Shown here in pieces: positions 50,228 through 60,667 of a stretch of DNA of 64,000 bases. Position 1 is the first letter of the stretch. Every line of letters begins with the position of its first letter. The translations under genes were made by a program, and so were the position numbers. Source of the stretch: Petasospora fabianii (taxonomy: Eukaryota; Ascomycota; Saccharomycetes; Phaffomycetales; Wickerhamomycetaceae); the NCBI GenBank assembly GCA_022641835.1, contig CP048717.1, positions 434,001 through 498,000 of the forward strand. The letters run 5' to 3'. The notes beneath the pieces were generated by a model that was not told where the DNA came from, ran no database searches, and saw nothing but the letters and a program-made list of their open reading frames with translations.

Positions 50228-51607
50228 GACGAGGTTGATGTTTCTTAGGTATGGAGTACAAAGACTCGGACGTCACGCTGGGCCATGACGACGCAACTGA
50301 GCAGAGTTATATACTGTAGCTTTTGCTAAACACCGAGAAGACAGTTATATCTTTGACCAGGTCTCATCAGGTCATTGAGAAGTAAGGTGGCTCCACAGAG
50401 GTCCTTGACATTGCTGATCTGTACCTCATTGGGAAGTCAGTCGCAAAAACTGCCTGTCCCTACAGCATCCAGAGCCGCAAATGTTGAACTTATTGCGCAA
50501 AAGGTGAGACAAATTGTGATTTACCATCCTGTTAATATGAGTATAGTTCCTCGAGGCACGGCGTCTTGTACATGGTAAACTTTTCTATCATATAGGATCG
50601 TCGGTATCGAGTTATGGCCAGTTCATGGTGTACGGCAACGGCATTCTATCTTTTATCTCAACCTGGTCAGGAAGGGAAGCTAAGCACCCTAGTGTATTGT
50701 AGTAATTCATTATCACAGACTTGCACACTCAATTACTTCACAACCGGAAAGCCTGGAGCCAGACGATACTGTCATAACGGACTCTGTTGCAGGTCGTACT
50801 TCTAGCTTCCTATCTCTCCGCTCTTTCCCGGAAAATCGCTAGGGGGCGGAAAATCCTAGGGAAGTCCGTTGTGATCCACGCTCTCCCCATATCCGCCAGA
50901 GTAGCAACATTGGTCTCTGAGGACTCATAGGCGTCACTGCGGGGACCCTGCGTCTATCCAACTCTTCCCTCCAGGCGTTGCGTGGGGAACAATGGGCCAA
51001 TGCGCGATAAGCATCTGAACGTTCGAAACCGCCTAGTTAGTGCCGTAGCTGAACTAAGCCATTAAATTGTCTTGCTTTGTATTATCTATGCTCTATAATC
51101 CAGTTCATCACGTGAAAATCATTGAAGTACATGGGTCGGCTCTATGGGAGGATGTTGTGTCACCACATTAATCCGCGATCCTGTAAGTCATATGAACGAC
51201 GATCACTGGTCTCGGGGCTGATTCGCTATTCTTTTCCTTCTTCTCTATCACAAAATGACAAAACATAATTATAGATGGTAATTAGTCTGATCTATATGCT
51301 CAGTATTCACTCTCTTATACTGTGATCCTTCCACTTGTGCAAGCTGGTAGCAGAAGAGCCGGTTTGATCATACTACAGTCAGCGTCGACATGCGAAGAGC
51401 TTCCTGCTCATATTGGGTTTTACTCAGCAAACAGCTGAGTTCTACAGTCCCAAATTACTATAAACAGTACAATATAGTATTCATAGAAAACATACTTCCG
51501 GCACTCTCTTCAAGTGACAACGTACAGGTTGGTATTTGTAGCATACCAGCTCGAAGAAAGATAAGTCTCCATCGACTAGACTAAACCCCATCACGTAAAA
51601 TAACACA
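50228..51607. other. Intergenic region DIT1-like/TAF12
   Basis: 1380 bases, mainly the DIT1 promoter (both flanking genes read leftward). A direct repeat CGGAAAATC-CTAGGG occurs at 50829-50844 (with one extra G) and 50847-50861. A GC-rich section continues to about 51040. CACGTG-type E-box at about 51109-51114. No gene recognised. Confidence 0.4.
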
Positions 51608-52802
51608 TCACTTACTCTGATCAACAGACTTTGTAACACCAATACTCGTCATTCTCTGGTTGTGGGCATTGTTAGGCTGCCATTTTCTCACATTTCTAAT
51701 CTCATCAGAGGAGTAGCCAGGAATACGGATATTCCAATTCTTCTCCAAGTGCAACTGAATGTCCTTAACGTCAAGGCTATCAGACTTTCTGTGCTTGGCC
51801 AAACGACAAGCAAAGCTTGTAACGTTGGTGACAAACTCATCAGCAAGGTCCAGTAGCAACTCCTCGACATCGCCATCAATTGTAGTCTCACCATCGCCTT
51901 CATCGGCACCAACGGTCTTCACCAACTCACTTAGCTTACGCTTAGACAGCACCCTATCGCTCTGCATCTCATAAGGTGGAAGTTTCAAGATAGCTGGGGT
52001 AGATAATGCAGGAGCAGCAAGACCCTGACCACCAGTAATACTTGGTCTCTGAGTCACAGTAGCTGGGTGCAGTGGCTTTGGGTTAATGGTACCACTAATT
52101 GGCAAAGGTGGCACAGAAGACTTGTACACAGTACTGGCTGGTGTGTTCATGGTACCCATGGTGTTACCACTTGGCTTAGCAGCAGCATTCACATTCGTCA
52201 CAGGGGTGTTTGGAGAGGCTGAGGCACCGTTCTGACCTCTGTTCATCATCATATTACCCTGTGGTTGAGGTGTACCCGTACCAGTCTGCTGTTGCTGGGC
52301 CTGGATGTTTTGATGCTGTTGGGCCTGAGGCTGTTGTTGCTGCTGATGAGCTTGCTGAGAGATTGGTGTCTGCAACTGAGGAGTTCCTGTGGCCTTCTTC
52401 TGCTGGGCCAAGTTGGCCTGCTGTTGAGCCAAGGTGTTGTTATTAGACATCTGTGACATGCCAATAGTCGGCGTCTGGCCGGCAGATGGAATCTGAGGCA
52501 TCTGCTGCTGGTTAAGCATGTTTTGTTGCTGTTGGATGTTCTGCTGTTGAGCCTGGAACTGCATGTTCTGGGCATTCTGAGTGTTCATGGAGCCTTGAGC
52601 ACGCATGTGTTGGTTCATACCTCCTGATGGAATCTGGTTTTGAGCCAGTTGCGGCGTGCTACTGTTCGACATCACTCTTCCCTGATTGACCATTGTCTGT
52701 GATTGAGATTGAACTGGTTGTGGTCTTTGAGCTTGAGCAGCCTGCTGTGTCTGAGGCATTTGTACCTGCTGCTGAACATGCTGTTGTGGCTGCTGCGGCT
52801 GT

Positions 52803-52835
<33 letters not shown>

Positions 52836-53602
52836 CGTTGAAGATTTTGCTGCTTCTGCAGTTGGGCCGTCAATTGTAGGAATGCCTTCTTGTATGTGTT
52901 GTACTTCTCTTTTAAGATATGTTCCTGTTCACCAAGTTTCTGCAACTGCTCGGCATTCAGTGTGTTGGAGTTTCTGGCGGTTTCGATATCCTTCAGTTTG
53001 ACAGCAAAAGAGGCAATAACATTCCTGATCTGGTTGATCTGTTGTACCGGGCTCTTAACTGACTGCTGTGGGTTTGGCGAAGATCCAACAGCGGATGGTG
53101 TGCCCATACCTTGTGGCATTGGGCTCGGGGAGGACATAGCGCCGGCACCACCTGAAGCAACTCTCTGGTTTAACTGCTGCTGCTGTTGCTGTTGCTGCTG
53201 CATCATCTGTGGCATCAACTTCTGCTGCTGCTGAGCGATTGGTCTGTTCTGGGTAAGCTGTGGAGACTGCTGTTGATTTTGTGGGGACTGCTGCTGAAGC
53301 TGTGGGGACATCGTATTCTGTGGGAGCTGCGGAGAGTTTTGTGCAGTATTTCTGTTCTGAAGGGCGGAATTCTGTGCTTGGGCCTGGGCCTGGGCCTGAG
53401 CCTGAGCTAGTCTCTGCTGCTGGCTTTGGTACTGAAGCAGAATCTGTTTAATACGTTTGGCCTTCGCCAAATGCTCTTGTCCTTCTGGTGACTCACTTCC
53501 AAACTGTTTGGCCAACTCAATTTCTGCAGTACATTGCTTTGCCAGAGCCTGGATCTGCTCAGGCTTCACCATGGGCCTAGGCTGCTGGTTCTGGTTGTTC
53601 AT
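51608..53602 (-). CDS. TAF12: TFIID/SAGA subunit Taf12
   Basis: Encodes 664 residues (yeast 539). The N-terminal 500 residues are Gln-rich with several polyQ runs (for example QQQQQQQQQQ around 250-265 and 130-140) and are disordered. The histone fold is C-terminal, about 547-630: RVLSKRKLSELVKTVGADEGDGETTIDGDVEELLLDLADEFV, ending LDVKDIQLHLEKNWNIRIPGYSSDEI, the standard Taf12 H2B-like fold. It pairs with Taf4 or Ada1 in TFIID and SAGA. CAG/CAA runs in the gene could be length-variable. Confidence 0.95.
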
Positions 53603-53985
53603 TTGGAAGACACCTGATGTATATCAATGAGGATTGTTGATGAAGTTGATGCGTGTCGCCAATCGATGGAAGAAAACGACACAGTGCTGTAAAAGACTTG
53701 GAGCTCCTCTTACCAGCTTAGACTGTGGTGATAGTTAATAGGACTCGACGCAGTGGACACTCGGTGAAACCAATAATCGCCAGGATCTGAAGACGTTATT
53801 ACCCAACAGAGAGACGTTGGAGGTTCTCGCGTATTTATGACTTCGGGTTTTCGTTCGCGACGGTGCTGAACCCCGGGTAACCCCTCTCGCTAGCGCCCTT
53901 AGTTGTATATGTCATAAGAAGGCAATATTTAGGGGAAATTCTCTACATTTGATAAATTATTTTATGCCTTTTATGCAACACTGTA
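53603..53985. other. Intergenic region TAF12/DCN1
   Basis: 383 bases: TAF12 promoter with GC-rich patches near 53800-53890 and the DCN1 3' flank. Nothing recognised. Confidence 0.4.
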
Positions 53986-54741
53986 TCAATGGTTTATAGA
54001 TTCACGGAAGTCTTCGACAAATTCATCGATTAAACTTGGCCAAGCGGCAGCCTCATCGTAGTTCTCAAGCTTTGAGTCTTTATCCCAATCTTGGAGGAAG
54101 ACGAAGAACATGTTCCAAACGTCTTTACTCACAGTGGCTTTCGACTGCTTCTCGTAGAAGGAAATCCATGTTTCGATCTTATCGCCATAAATATCACTCA
54201 GGAGAAGTCTCCAATACTCTGCTGCTGTCTCGAGAGGAAGCGCCCTCTGGCCCTCTTCAAGGAGAAATGTAAATGCAAAGCGATACACATCCTTGAGGTA
54301 GTCGAGATTACCGTTGAGCTGAGCATCAATACTCTTCATATAGGCCTTCATACCCTTCAAGTCATGTACTTGCACAGAGTGCCATTTGCGGAGGAAAGTC
54401 TTCCTCTCAAATACTCCCAGTGTGGGGGATTCGAGGAAGTAGGCGAGCGCTAGCGTCGCCTTATGTTCTGGATCATAGCCGAGGTCTTCGATATACTGAA
54501 GCGTTCCATCAATGCCGATCCTGTTGGTATCCTCCTTGTACTTGTCAAAGATGCTAACCAAGCTGGAGCTCTCTGAATTGTTGCGGCCGTAACCCGAAGA
54601 GTGGCTCAAGAAGTCGTTGATAGCAAGTTCGAGATCCCAGTTAGAGGCTCGAAGGAACTGCGTGGCGATATTGCTGGTGGTCTGTGTGAAGTCGATGAAT
54701 TGGTCTCGAAGCTGGTTCTGAACCTTCGTGTTTCTGGACAT
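53986..54741 (-). CDS. DCN1: Cullin neddylation E3 Dcn1
   Basis: Encodes 251 residues from ATG 54741 (yeast Dcn1: 269). An in-frame ATG at 54807 is unlikely, since MSRNTKVQNQLRDQFIDFT matches the usual start. A UBA-like N-domain (residues 8-48, ATQFLRASNWDLELAINDFL) precedes the PONY domain (about 65-250, VFERKTFLRKWHSVQVHDLKGMKAYMKSI). The DAD patch is visible in AAAWPSLIDEFVEDF. It brings Ubc12-Nedd8 to cullins. Divergent from APC2, with starts 214 bases apart. Confidence 0.95.
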   Translation of the reverse strand: MSRNTKVQNQLRDQFIDFTQTTSNIATQFLRASNWDLELAINDFLSHSSGYGRNNSESSSLVSIFDKYKEDTNRIGIDGTLQYIEDLGYDPEHKATLALAYFLESPTLGVFERKTFLRKWHSVQVHDLKGMKAYMKSIDAQLNGNLDYLKDVYRFAFTFLLEEGQRALPLETAAEYWRLLLSDIYGDKIETWISFYEKQSKATVSKDVWNMFFVFLQDWDKDSKLENYDEAAAWPSLIDEFVEDFRESINH

Positions 54742-54955
54742 TTTGCTGTGTTTCAAGCGCCAATCTAACGTGATTCTAACACTAGGCAAAGGGTGCCATG
54801 ATAACATCTTCGCCCGCGAAACTTCTTCCTTAATGGTTTCTGGCGCGGGTCTGTGGGATGGCTGCGAAAGGTAAACAAAGCTTCAGACATCACAGCGGCT
54901 AGAAATTCTACACTTAAGGAACCGCCCACAAGACTTTCCCTTTTTGACTGAAGCC

Positions 54956-56857
54956 ATGGCCACGGCATCACAGATTGCTCGTGTCTTTAGCCTCCCGGAG
55001 ATCCCGCACGAGAGCGATGCGGAGATCGCCAGCCACTGGCTCCTCAATCACGAGCATAAGGAGCCCACACAGCGTGTCAAAGCCGCCCTCAGGCGTGTTA
55101 CAGAAAACGACCAGATCGAGCAGCTCCTTCTGCACTACAACGCCCAGATCCGTGATGAGGTTTTGGGCCTCGACTTGGACAACATGGCCCAGCTGGAACG
55201 GATTCGCAACTACTTCCTCTTCCCCGCCGAGTACCTCTCGCTTACAGACCTCGAATTCGACCAGCTCGAGCGCACCATAAACTCCGTCATCAAATCTAAG
55301 ATAAAGGCATTGGCACCGCTCACACAAGAACAAGAACTCTTCGTCTTGTCCTTGGGCCTTGACACAACCGAAGTGACCAAGCTCAATAAGCATACCGCCG
55401 TCGTAAACAGAATTGCAGAGTACGCCGGTGTATGGAACCGAACCCTCCTTGATGAAGTTGACCATCAAGATGAACTTACCCGAAGTGAACTCTCCAAGCT
55501 TCGCATTAATGAGATCTTCGATATTGTCATTGAGTATCCTTCCACAATACCGGCGCTCCTTGACTTGAAACAGTGCATGGACCCAACTCAGAGATCTGTC
55601 TTGATCAATTCTTTCACTCGAGCATGCACCGAGAGACTCCTCCATGCCGGTGCAAACACGAACGATATCATTCTCTGTTACACTTCTACCATCAAATCGT
55701 TCCTCATTATAGATCCACGAGGTGTGTTATTAGACAATGCGTCAAGACCCATCAGAAGATATTTGAGAGATCGTGAAGACACTATACCAGCTATCGTCAA
55801 CGCTCTCTTAGACAACAACCCGGATGATCCTCTTTCAAAATTGGCCGACGAACTTGCAGTGGAGACCGAAAAGACAGTGAATAATTTGACACTCGACTGG
55901 CATCCAGATCCAATTGATGCACTCCCAGATTTCAGAAAGCAAGACATTATTGAATCCTTAATCTCCATCTTCGATAGCAAAGAACAATTCATTTCAGAGC
56001 TTGTCGACGCCTTCTCTAGAAAGCTTCTCGCCATCAAGGACTTCAACATCTCTGATTCACTCTTGAAGCTCCAACAATTCAAGCCGAAGTTTGAGGAAAA
56101 TGAATTGAACAACTTGGACGTTATGATCAGAGACATTGCGGACAGTGAAGACATCGACAGCTTCATCCACTCCAAGAACAGCAACCTAGCCAACAACATC
56201 CGCTTCTCCATCTTGTCATACATGTACTGGCCCGAACTTGAAGATTTAGAATTCAAACTCCCCGACTCGCTCACTCAACAAATGGAAAGCTATGCCGCAG
56301 AGTTCAAGGAGGTCAAGAAGGGAAGAATCATCAAATGTCTCAAGATCGGTATTGTTGAGGTAGTTCTTGAATTTGGCGATGTCAAGCTCCAATTTGATGT
56401 GAGTCCGGATAAGGCAGCAGTGATTAATTGCTTTGATGATGAATCACCAACACAAAATCTCATGAACATCTGTATGAAGTTAGAGATGGATCCTGCCACA
56501 GCAAAAGAAGCGCTCAAATACTGGGTCAATGCTGGTATATTGAAAAGTGATGCTGATGGATATGTGGTGATTGAAGCACAGGAGCCTCGTTCAGAGTTAA
56601 TGGTTGATGAAGATGACACCAAGGATCATGATGATGAGAAATTTGCTGGTTACGCTCCATATTGGGCATTTATCACTGAAATGCTCTCAAACTTGGGACC
56701 TATGGAAGCAAGCAAGATTCATACCTTTCTGACAGCCGTTGTTCCAAAGAAACTGGGATACACGGCCTCTGCTGGTGAGCTTGATGAGTTCCTAAAATAC
56801 TGTGTTTCCCGTAATCAGCTTGATTTGGTATCTGGGAAGTACAAGCTCAAAGACTAA
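54956..56857 (+). CDS. APC2: Anaphase-promoting complex subunit 2 (cullin-like)
   Basis: Encodes 633 residues from ATG 54956 (yeast Apc2: 853, so the N-terminus is shorter). The cullin homology block is clear: RACTERLLHAGANTNDIILCYTSTIKSFLIIDPRGVLLDNASRPIRRYLRDREDT is the Apc2 signature. The C-terminal winged helix ends YTASAGELDEFLKYCVSRNQLDLVSGKYKLKD. It pairs with the RING subunit Apc11 to form the catalytic core of APC/C. Unlike canonical cullins it is not neddylated in known cases. The previous in-frame codon (TTG at 54944) is not a credible start. Confidence 0.93.
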   Translation: MATASQIARVFSLPEIPHESDAEIASHWLLNHEHKEPTQRVKAALRRVTENDQIEQLLLHYNAQIRDEVLGLDLDNMAQLERIRNYFLFPAEYLSLTDLEFDQLERTINSVIKSKIKALAPLTQEQELFVLSLGLDTTEVTKLNKHTAVVNRIAEYAGVWNRTLLDEVDHQDELTRSELSKLRINEIFDIVIEYPSTIPALLDLKQCMDPTQRSVLINSFTRACTERLLHAGANTNDIILCYTSTIKSFLIIDPRGVLLDNASRPIRRYLRDREDTIPAIVNALLDNNPDDPLSKLADELAVETEKTVNNLTLDWHPDPIDALPDFRKQDIIESLISIFDSKEQFISELVDAFSRKLLAIKDFNISDSLLKLQQFKPKFEENELNNLDVMIRDIADSEDIDSFIHSKNSNLANNIRFSILSYMYWPELEDLEFKLPDSLTQQMESYAAEFKEVKKGRIIKCLKIGIVEVVLEFGDVKLQFDVSPDKAAVINCFDDESPTQNLMNICMKLEMDPATAKEALKYWVNAGILKSDADGYVVIEAQEPRSELMVDEDDTKDHDDEKFAGYAPYWAFITEMLSNLGPMEASKIHTFLTAVVPKKLGYTASAGELDEFLKYCVSRNQLDLVSGKYKLKD

Positions 56858-57133
56858 CGAAAAACAACAAAACTAATGGTTTATGACTGCATGTGCTAAT
56901 TTGATCATATATTTGTAGACTTATCACCTTCCCCTGGGCCGCTTCCATAGAGAACAAGCACGACGAAAGACGTGATGACTAAGCTCTCCCCGCAAAACCC
57001 AATTTTTCTTACGTCAGCCTCATCGCCAAAAAAATTTTAGATGCGCGACCCCTCAAAGACACTTCTGTCTCTTGAACAATAACTAACTACACACACTTCA
57101 TAGATCCATACACAAGAGGACACACATCACATC

Positions 57134-59926
57134 ATGGTGAAGTCATACCAACGTTACGAGCAGGCACACTGCTTTGGTGTGATCTCCTCGCGGTCTAATG
57201 TCATTTGGCTCCCAGCCTCCAACAAGACAGGAGCGGGCCAGGCCATCACCTCTGGTCTTGAAGAGATCCTAATCTGGGATATCAAGACTGGTGAGATTGT
57301 GAAGCGTCTAAGAGATGGTCTCCCACCGGGTGCCTCTGATGCTAAGCTTACAAAGCCAAGTGAAGTTACTGCCCTTGAGTATAACCAGGACTCTGGAATT
57401 GTTGCTGCGGGATATGATGATGGTTCCATCAAGATTTGGGATTTGATGTCAGGTACCGTGGTGATTAATTTCCAAGGTCACAAGTCTGCCATTACGATAT
57501 TGCAATTCGACCAAGAAGGTACAAGACTGATATCCGGTTCTAGGGATTCAAATATTATTGTTTGGGACCTCGTTGGTGAGATTGGTTTGTACAAGCTCAG
57601 AAGTCATAAGGATCAGATCACAGGTATTTGGTTCTCCGATGATTACCTCATCTCCACTTCCAAAGATGGCTTGATCAAGCTTTGGGATCTTAAGACCCAA
57701 CAATGTGTTGAGACACACGTTGCTCATACCGGTGAGTGCTGGGGTCTTGCTGTATTCGGGGACGTTGTCATCACAACTGGTGCTGAAAACCAGGTTAAGG
57801 TGTGGAAGGTTGATTTCGAGGAAGATCAGGTTAACAAGAAGCTCATTGAGCGTGGGTCATTTGAAAAGCAAAGTAAGTCTAGAGGTTTGGACATCTCTTT
57901 CAAGTCTGTTGCAAGTAATCAGTTCTTTTACATTCAGAACGCTGATAAGACGCTTGAGATCTTCAGAATCAGAAGCGATGATGAGATCTCTAAGGCTTCC
58001 AAGAAAAGAGAGAAGAGATTGAGAGAGAAAGGTTACGATGACGAGGAAATTGCAAACTCTTTGAAGGAGTCCGAAGTCAATCTCTTGTTGCACCCTTGGA
58101 CCGTTATTAGATCCAGTTTCAAGATCAAGCATGCCACATGGGCACTCACAAACAGTCAAAAAGTTGAACTTCTGGTATCATCATCCAACAACACATTGGA
58201 GTACTATTCTATCGCATACACCAATAAGGAGGTGCAACCAGCACAGAAATCATACACTGTTGAACTTCAAGGTCACAGAACAGATATCAGATCTCTCGAT
58301 ATCAGTGATAACAACAAGCTTCTCGCCACTGCTTCGAATGGTTTATTGAAAGTGTGGAACGCTGCTACTACCAACTGTCTTAGAACATTTGAATGTGGTT
58401 ACGCTCTGTCTGTTAAGTTTTTGCCTGGTGGTACACTTTTGGTTGTCGGTACCAGAGCCGGTGAGATTGAGTTGTACGACCTGGCTACATCTACATTGAT
58501 TGAGACCGTTGAAGCCCACGAGGGTGCCATTTGGTCCCTTGACTTGACTCCAGACGGTAAATCCCTCGTTACTGGTTCTGCTGATAAGTCTGTCAAGTTC
58601 TGGAACTTTAGAATTGAAGAGGAGGCTGTGCCAGGTACCGCCAAGACTGTTGCTAAGATGAAGATCTTCCATGAGAAGACTTTGGAGTTGAACGAGGATG
58701 TTCTTGCTGTCAAGATCTCGCCAGATGCTAAACACTTGGCTGTCTCGCTTCTCGACAACACAGTTAAGGTATTCTTCTTCGATACATTGAAATTCTACCT
58801 CAGTTTGTACGGACACAAGCTTCCTGTTCTCTCTATTGACATCTCCTTTGATTGCAAGCTCCTGATCACATCATCTGCCGATAAGAACATCAAGATCTGG
58901 GGTCTTGACTTTGGTGATTGTCACAAATCCATCTTTGGTCATCAGGACTCCATTATGAATGTGAAATTTGTTCCTGAAAGTCATAACTTCTTCTCCGCTG
59001 GTAAGGATGGTCTTTTGAAGTACTGGGATGGAGATAAATTTGAGTGCATTCAAAAGCTCTCTGCCCATCAGTCTGAGGTTTGGAGTATTGGTATTTCCAA
59101 TGATGCTTCTTTCGTCGTCTCCACTGCTCATGACCACAGTATCAGAATTTGGAAGGAGACCGAGGATCAAGTGTTCATTGAGGAAGAGAAGGAGAAGGAA
59201 ATGGACGAGATGTATGAGACGGGCCTTTTAGCTTCATTGGAAGGTGATGAAAATACCAAGAAGAATGACGATGACGAAGATGAAGAGACAGATGAGGCTA
59301 CTGGTGTGCATAAGCAGACATTGGAGACATTGAAAGCTGGTGAAAAACTGCTGGAGGCCCTGGAACTTGGATGTAAGGACATCGATGACCATGAAGAATA
59401 CCAGAAGAAGTACAACAAGTGGTTGAAGACCAAGATTGGTGAGCAACCTATTCAACCTGCCAAGGCTCCGCTTCTTCAGGCTTTAAATAAGAGCGGATCT
59501 GAATACATTCTTGACACACTTGTCAAGATCAAGCCATCTCAACTTGAGGATGCCTTGCTTGTTTTGCCATTCTCATTTGTCTTGAAGTTCTTCAGAGTTA
59601 TTGAGAAATGGACCAAATCGAAGACGGTACTCAAAGCCAATTTGTCTATCATTTGCAGAGTTCTTTTCTTCCTGATTAGATCGAACTTGCACGAACTAAA
59701 TAGTTTGAAGGATGAACAGATGAAAACGCAGATCACCAACGTTAAGGACTACCTGAGAAGGGAGTTGAAGAGTAATGTGAAGGAGGTTGGTGTTAACATC
59801 CAAGGATTGAAGTATTTGAGAACGCAGTGGAATCTTACACATAACACCGAGTTTGTTGACGAGTATGAGCAACAGCAGCATGTGGAGAAGACTGCCAAAA
59901 AGAGAGTATTCCAAACACTGCAGTAA
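57134..59926 (+). CDS. DIP2: SSU processome WD40 protein Dip2 (Utp12)
   Basis: Encodes 930 residues (yeast Dip2: 943). Two seven-bladed WD40 propellers fill about residues 10-680 (such as VTALEYNQDSGIVAAGYDDGSIKIWDL and SVLITSSADKNIKIWGLDF-like blades). An acidic linker and the Utp12 C-terminal helical domain (about 760-920) follow. It is part of the UTP-B complex on 18S pre-rRNA in the nucleolus. The last ten codons AKKRVFQTLQ and the stop are also present downstream of the next gene (61992 on), showing that a tandem duplication started in this gene. Confidence 0.97.
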   Translation: MVKSYQRYEQAHCFGVISSRSNVIWLPASNKTGAGQAITSGLEEILIWDIKTGEIVKRLRDGLPPGASDAKLTKPSEVTALEYNQDSGIVAAGYDDGSIKIWDLMSGTVVINFQGHKSAITILQFDQEGTRLISGSRDSNIIVWDLVGEIGLYKLRSHKDQITGIWFSDDYLISTSKDGLIKLWDLKTQQCVETHVAHTGECWGLAVFGDVVITTGAENQVKVWKVDFEEDQVNKKLIERGSFEKQSKSRGLDISFKSVASNQFFYIQNADKTLEIFRIRSDDEISKASKKREKRLREKGYDDEEIANSLKESEVNLLLHPWTVIRSSFKIKHATWALTNSQKVELLVSSSNNTLEYYSIAYTNKEVQPAQKSYTVELQGHRTDIRSLDISDNNKLLATASNGLLKVWNAATTNCLRTFECGYALSVKFLPGGTLLVVGTRAGEIELYDLATSTLIETVEAHEGAIWSLDLTPDGKSLVTGSADKSVKFWNFRIEEEAVPGTAKTVAKMKIFHEKTLELNEDVLAVKISPDAKHLAVSLLDNTVKVFFFDTLKFYLSLYGHKLPVLSIDISFDCKLLITSSADKNIKIWGLDFGDCHKSIFGHQDSIMNVKFVPESHNFFSAGKDGLLKYWDGDKFECIQKLSAHQSEVWSIGISNDASFVVSTAHDHSIRIWKETEDQVFIEEEKEKEMDEMYETGLLASLEGDENTKKNDDDEDEETDEATGVHKQTLETLKAGEKLLEALELGCKDIDDHEEYQKKYNKWLKTKIGEQPIQPAKAPLLQALNKSGSEYILDTLVKIKPSQLEDALLVLPFSFVLKFFRVIEKWTKSKTVLKANLSIICRVLFFLIRSNLHELNSLKDEQMKTQITNVKDYLRRELKSNVKEVGVNIQGLKYLRTQWNLTHNTEFVDEYEQQQHVEKTAKKRVFQTLQ

Positions 59927-60667
59927 TAGCATATATTTAGCATGTTAGTTAGTAATGACCCATTTTTCATAGAGTAAGTGCATGGATTGTAGCTAAAGTG
60001 GGCGCATGTTTGTGGCTGAGCTACGCAGATAAGACTTTTAGTAGTGTTGTTGGGTCGGGTTCAATCGGGGTATGGTAATAAAATGTATGAGATTCGCTGT
60101 AGAGGTATTTTTTGATATATATCTTCCTGTACAGAACGTGCAGTTGGCGAGGTGCGCTTCCGAGACACATTACAACGAAGAGCTCGATTGAGACGAGACT
60201 TGGATGAGGACTTAGAGGTTTCGAAGCATCTTCTCACTACCTACTACACTGTCATATCTTGATACCAAAAGAACCATTATTTCATCCGTTTCCCAGCTTA
60301 GTTGCTGTTGGGACAATTCCTACCTTTCGGGTTTACTCGGCGATGGCTCTTACCACAATTTCCGTGCATCTGCATGGCCCGCCGTATTTATGATTATTGA
60401 AGAATACTTAAACCCAACTACATCTCCAAATTATGTGTGTTAAAACCGCTCAAAGTATCAAGTTCTCCTTAAGGACTCCGTACAACCAACCAGTCTTCAA
60501 AGAAGGGCTCATATACCCACTGCTCAAGATTTGGCTTCTTTACTGCCTCGGTAGACTCGGAAGCTCATCGACTTAGAAGTATTGAGACCCTTGCCCATAA
60601 CACCCGAAGACCTTGAACCTGAGATCCACTAACACCCAGAGACCTTGAACCCTGAGATCTACAAACA
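59927..60667. other. Intergenic region DIP2/RTA1-like A
   Basis: 741 bases, matching 61 of the same segment in copy 2 in order with indels. Just before the ATG a 30-base unit (GACCTTGAACCTGAGATC) occurs twice, at about 60610 and 60641. No other gene. Confidence 0.5.

Noticed and set aside
51000-51060. tRNA gene on the complement (GGCTTAGTTCAGC start)
   Set aside because: No proper B box, no acceptor stem and no cloverleaf.
50790-51070. RNase P or MRP RNA in a GC-rich intergenic block
   Set aside because: GGGAAGTCC resembles part of a conserved region, but the other conserved regions could not be found.
57070-57104. ACTAAC with TAG acceptor before DIP2
   Set aside because: I find no plausible donor in the short gap after APC2, and the DIP2 coding frame is complete.
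60628-60640. ACTAAC-CAG before the transporter ATG
   Set aside because: It is part of the 30-base leader repeat and no donor fits; probably not an intron.
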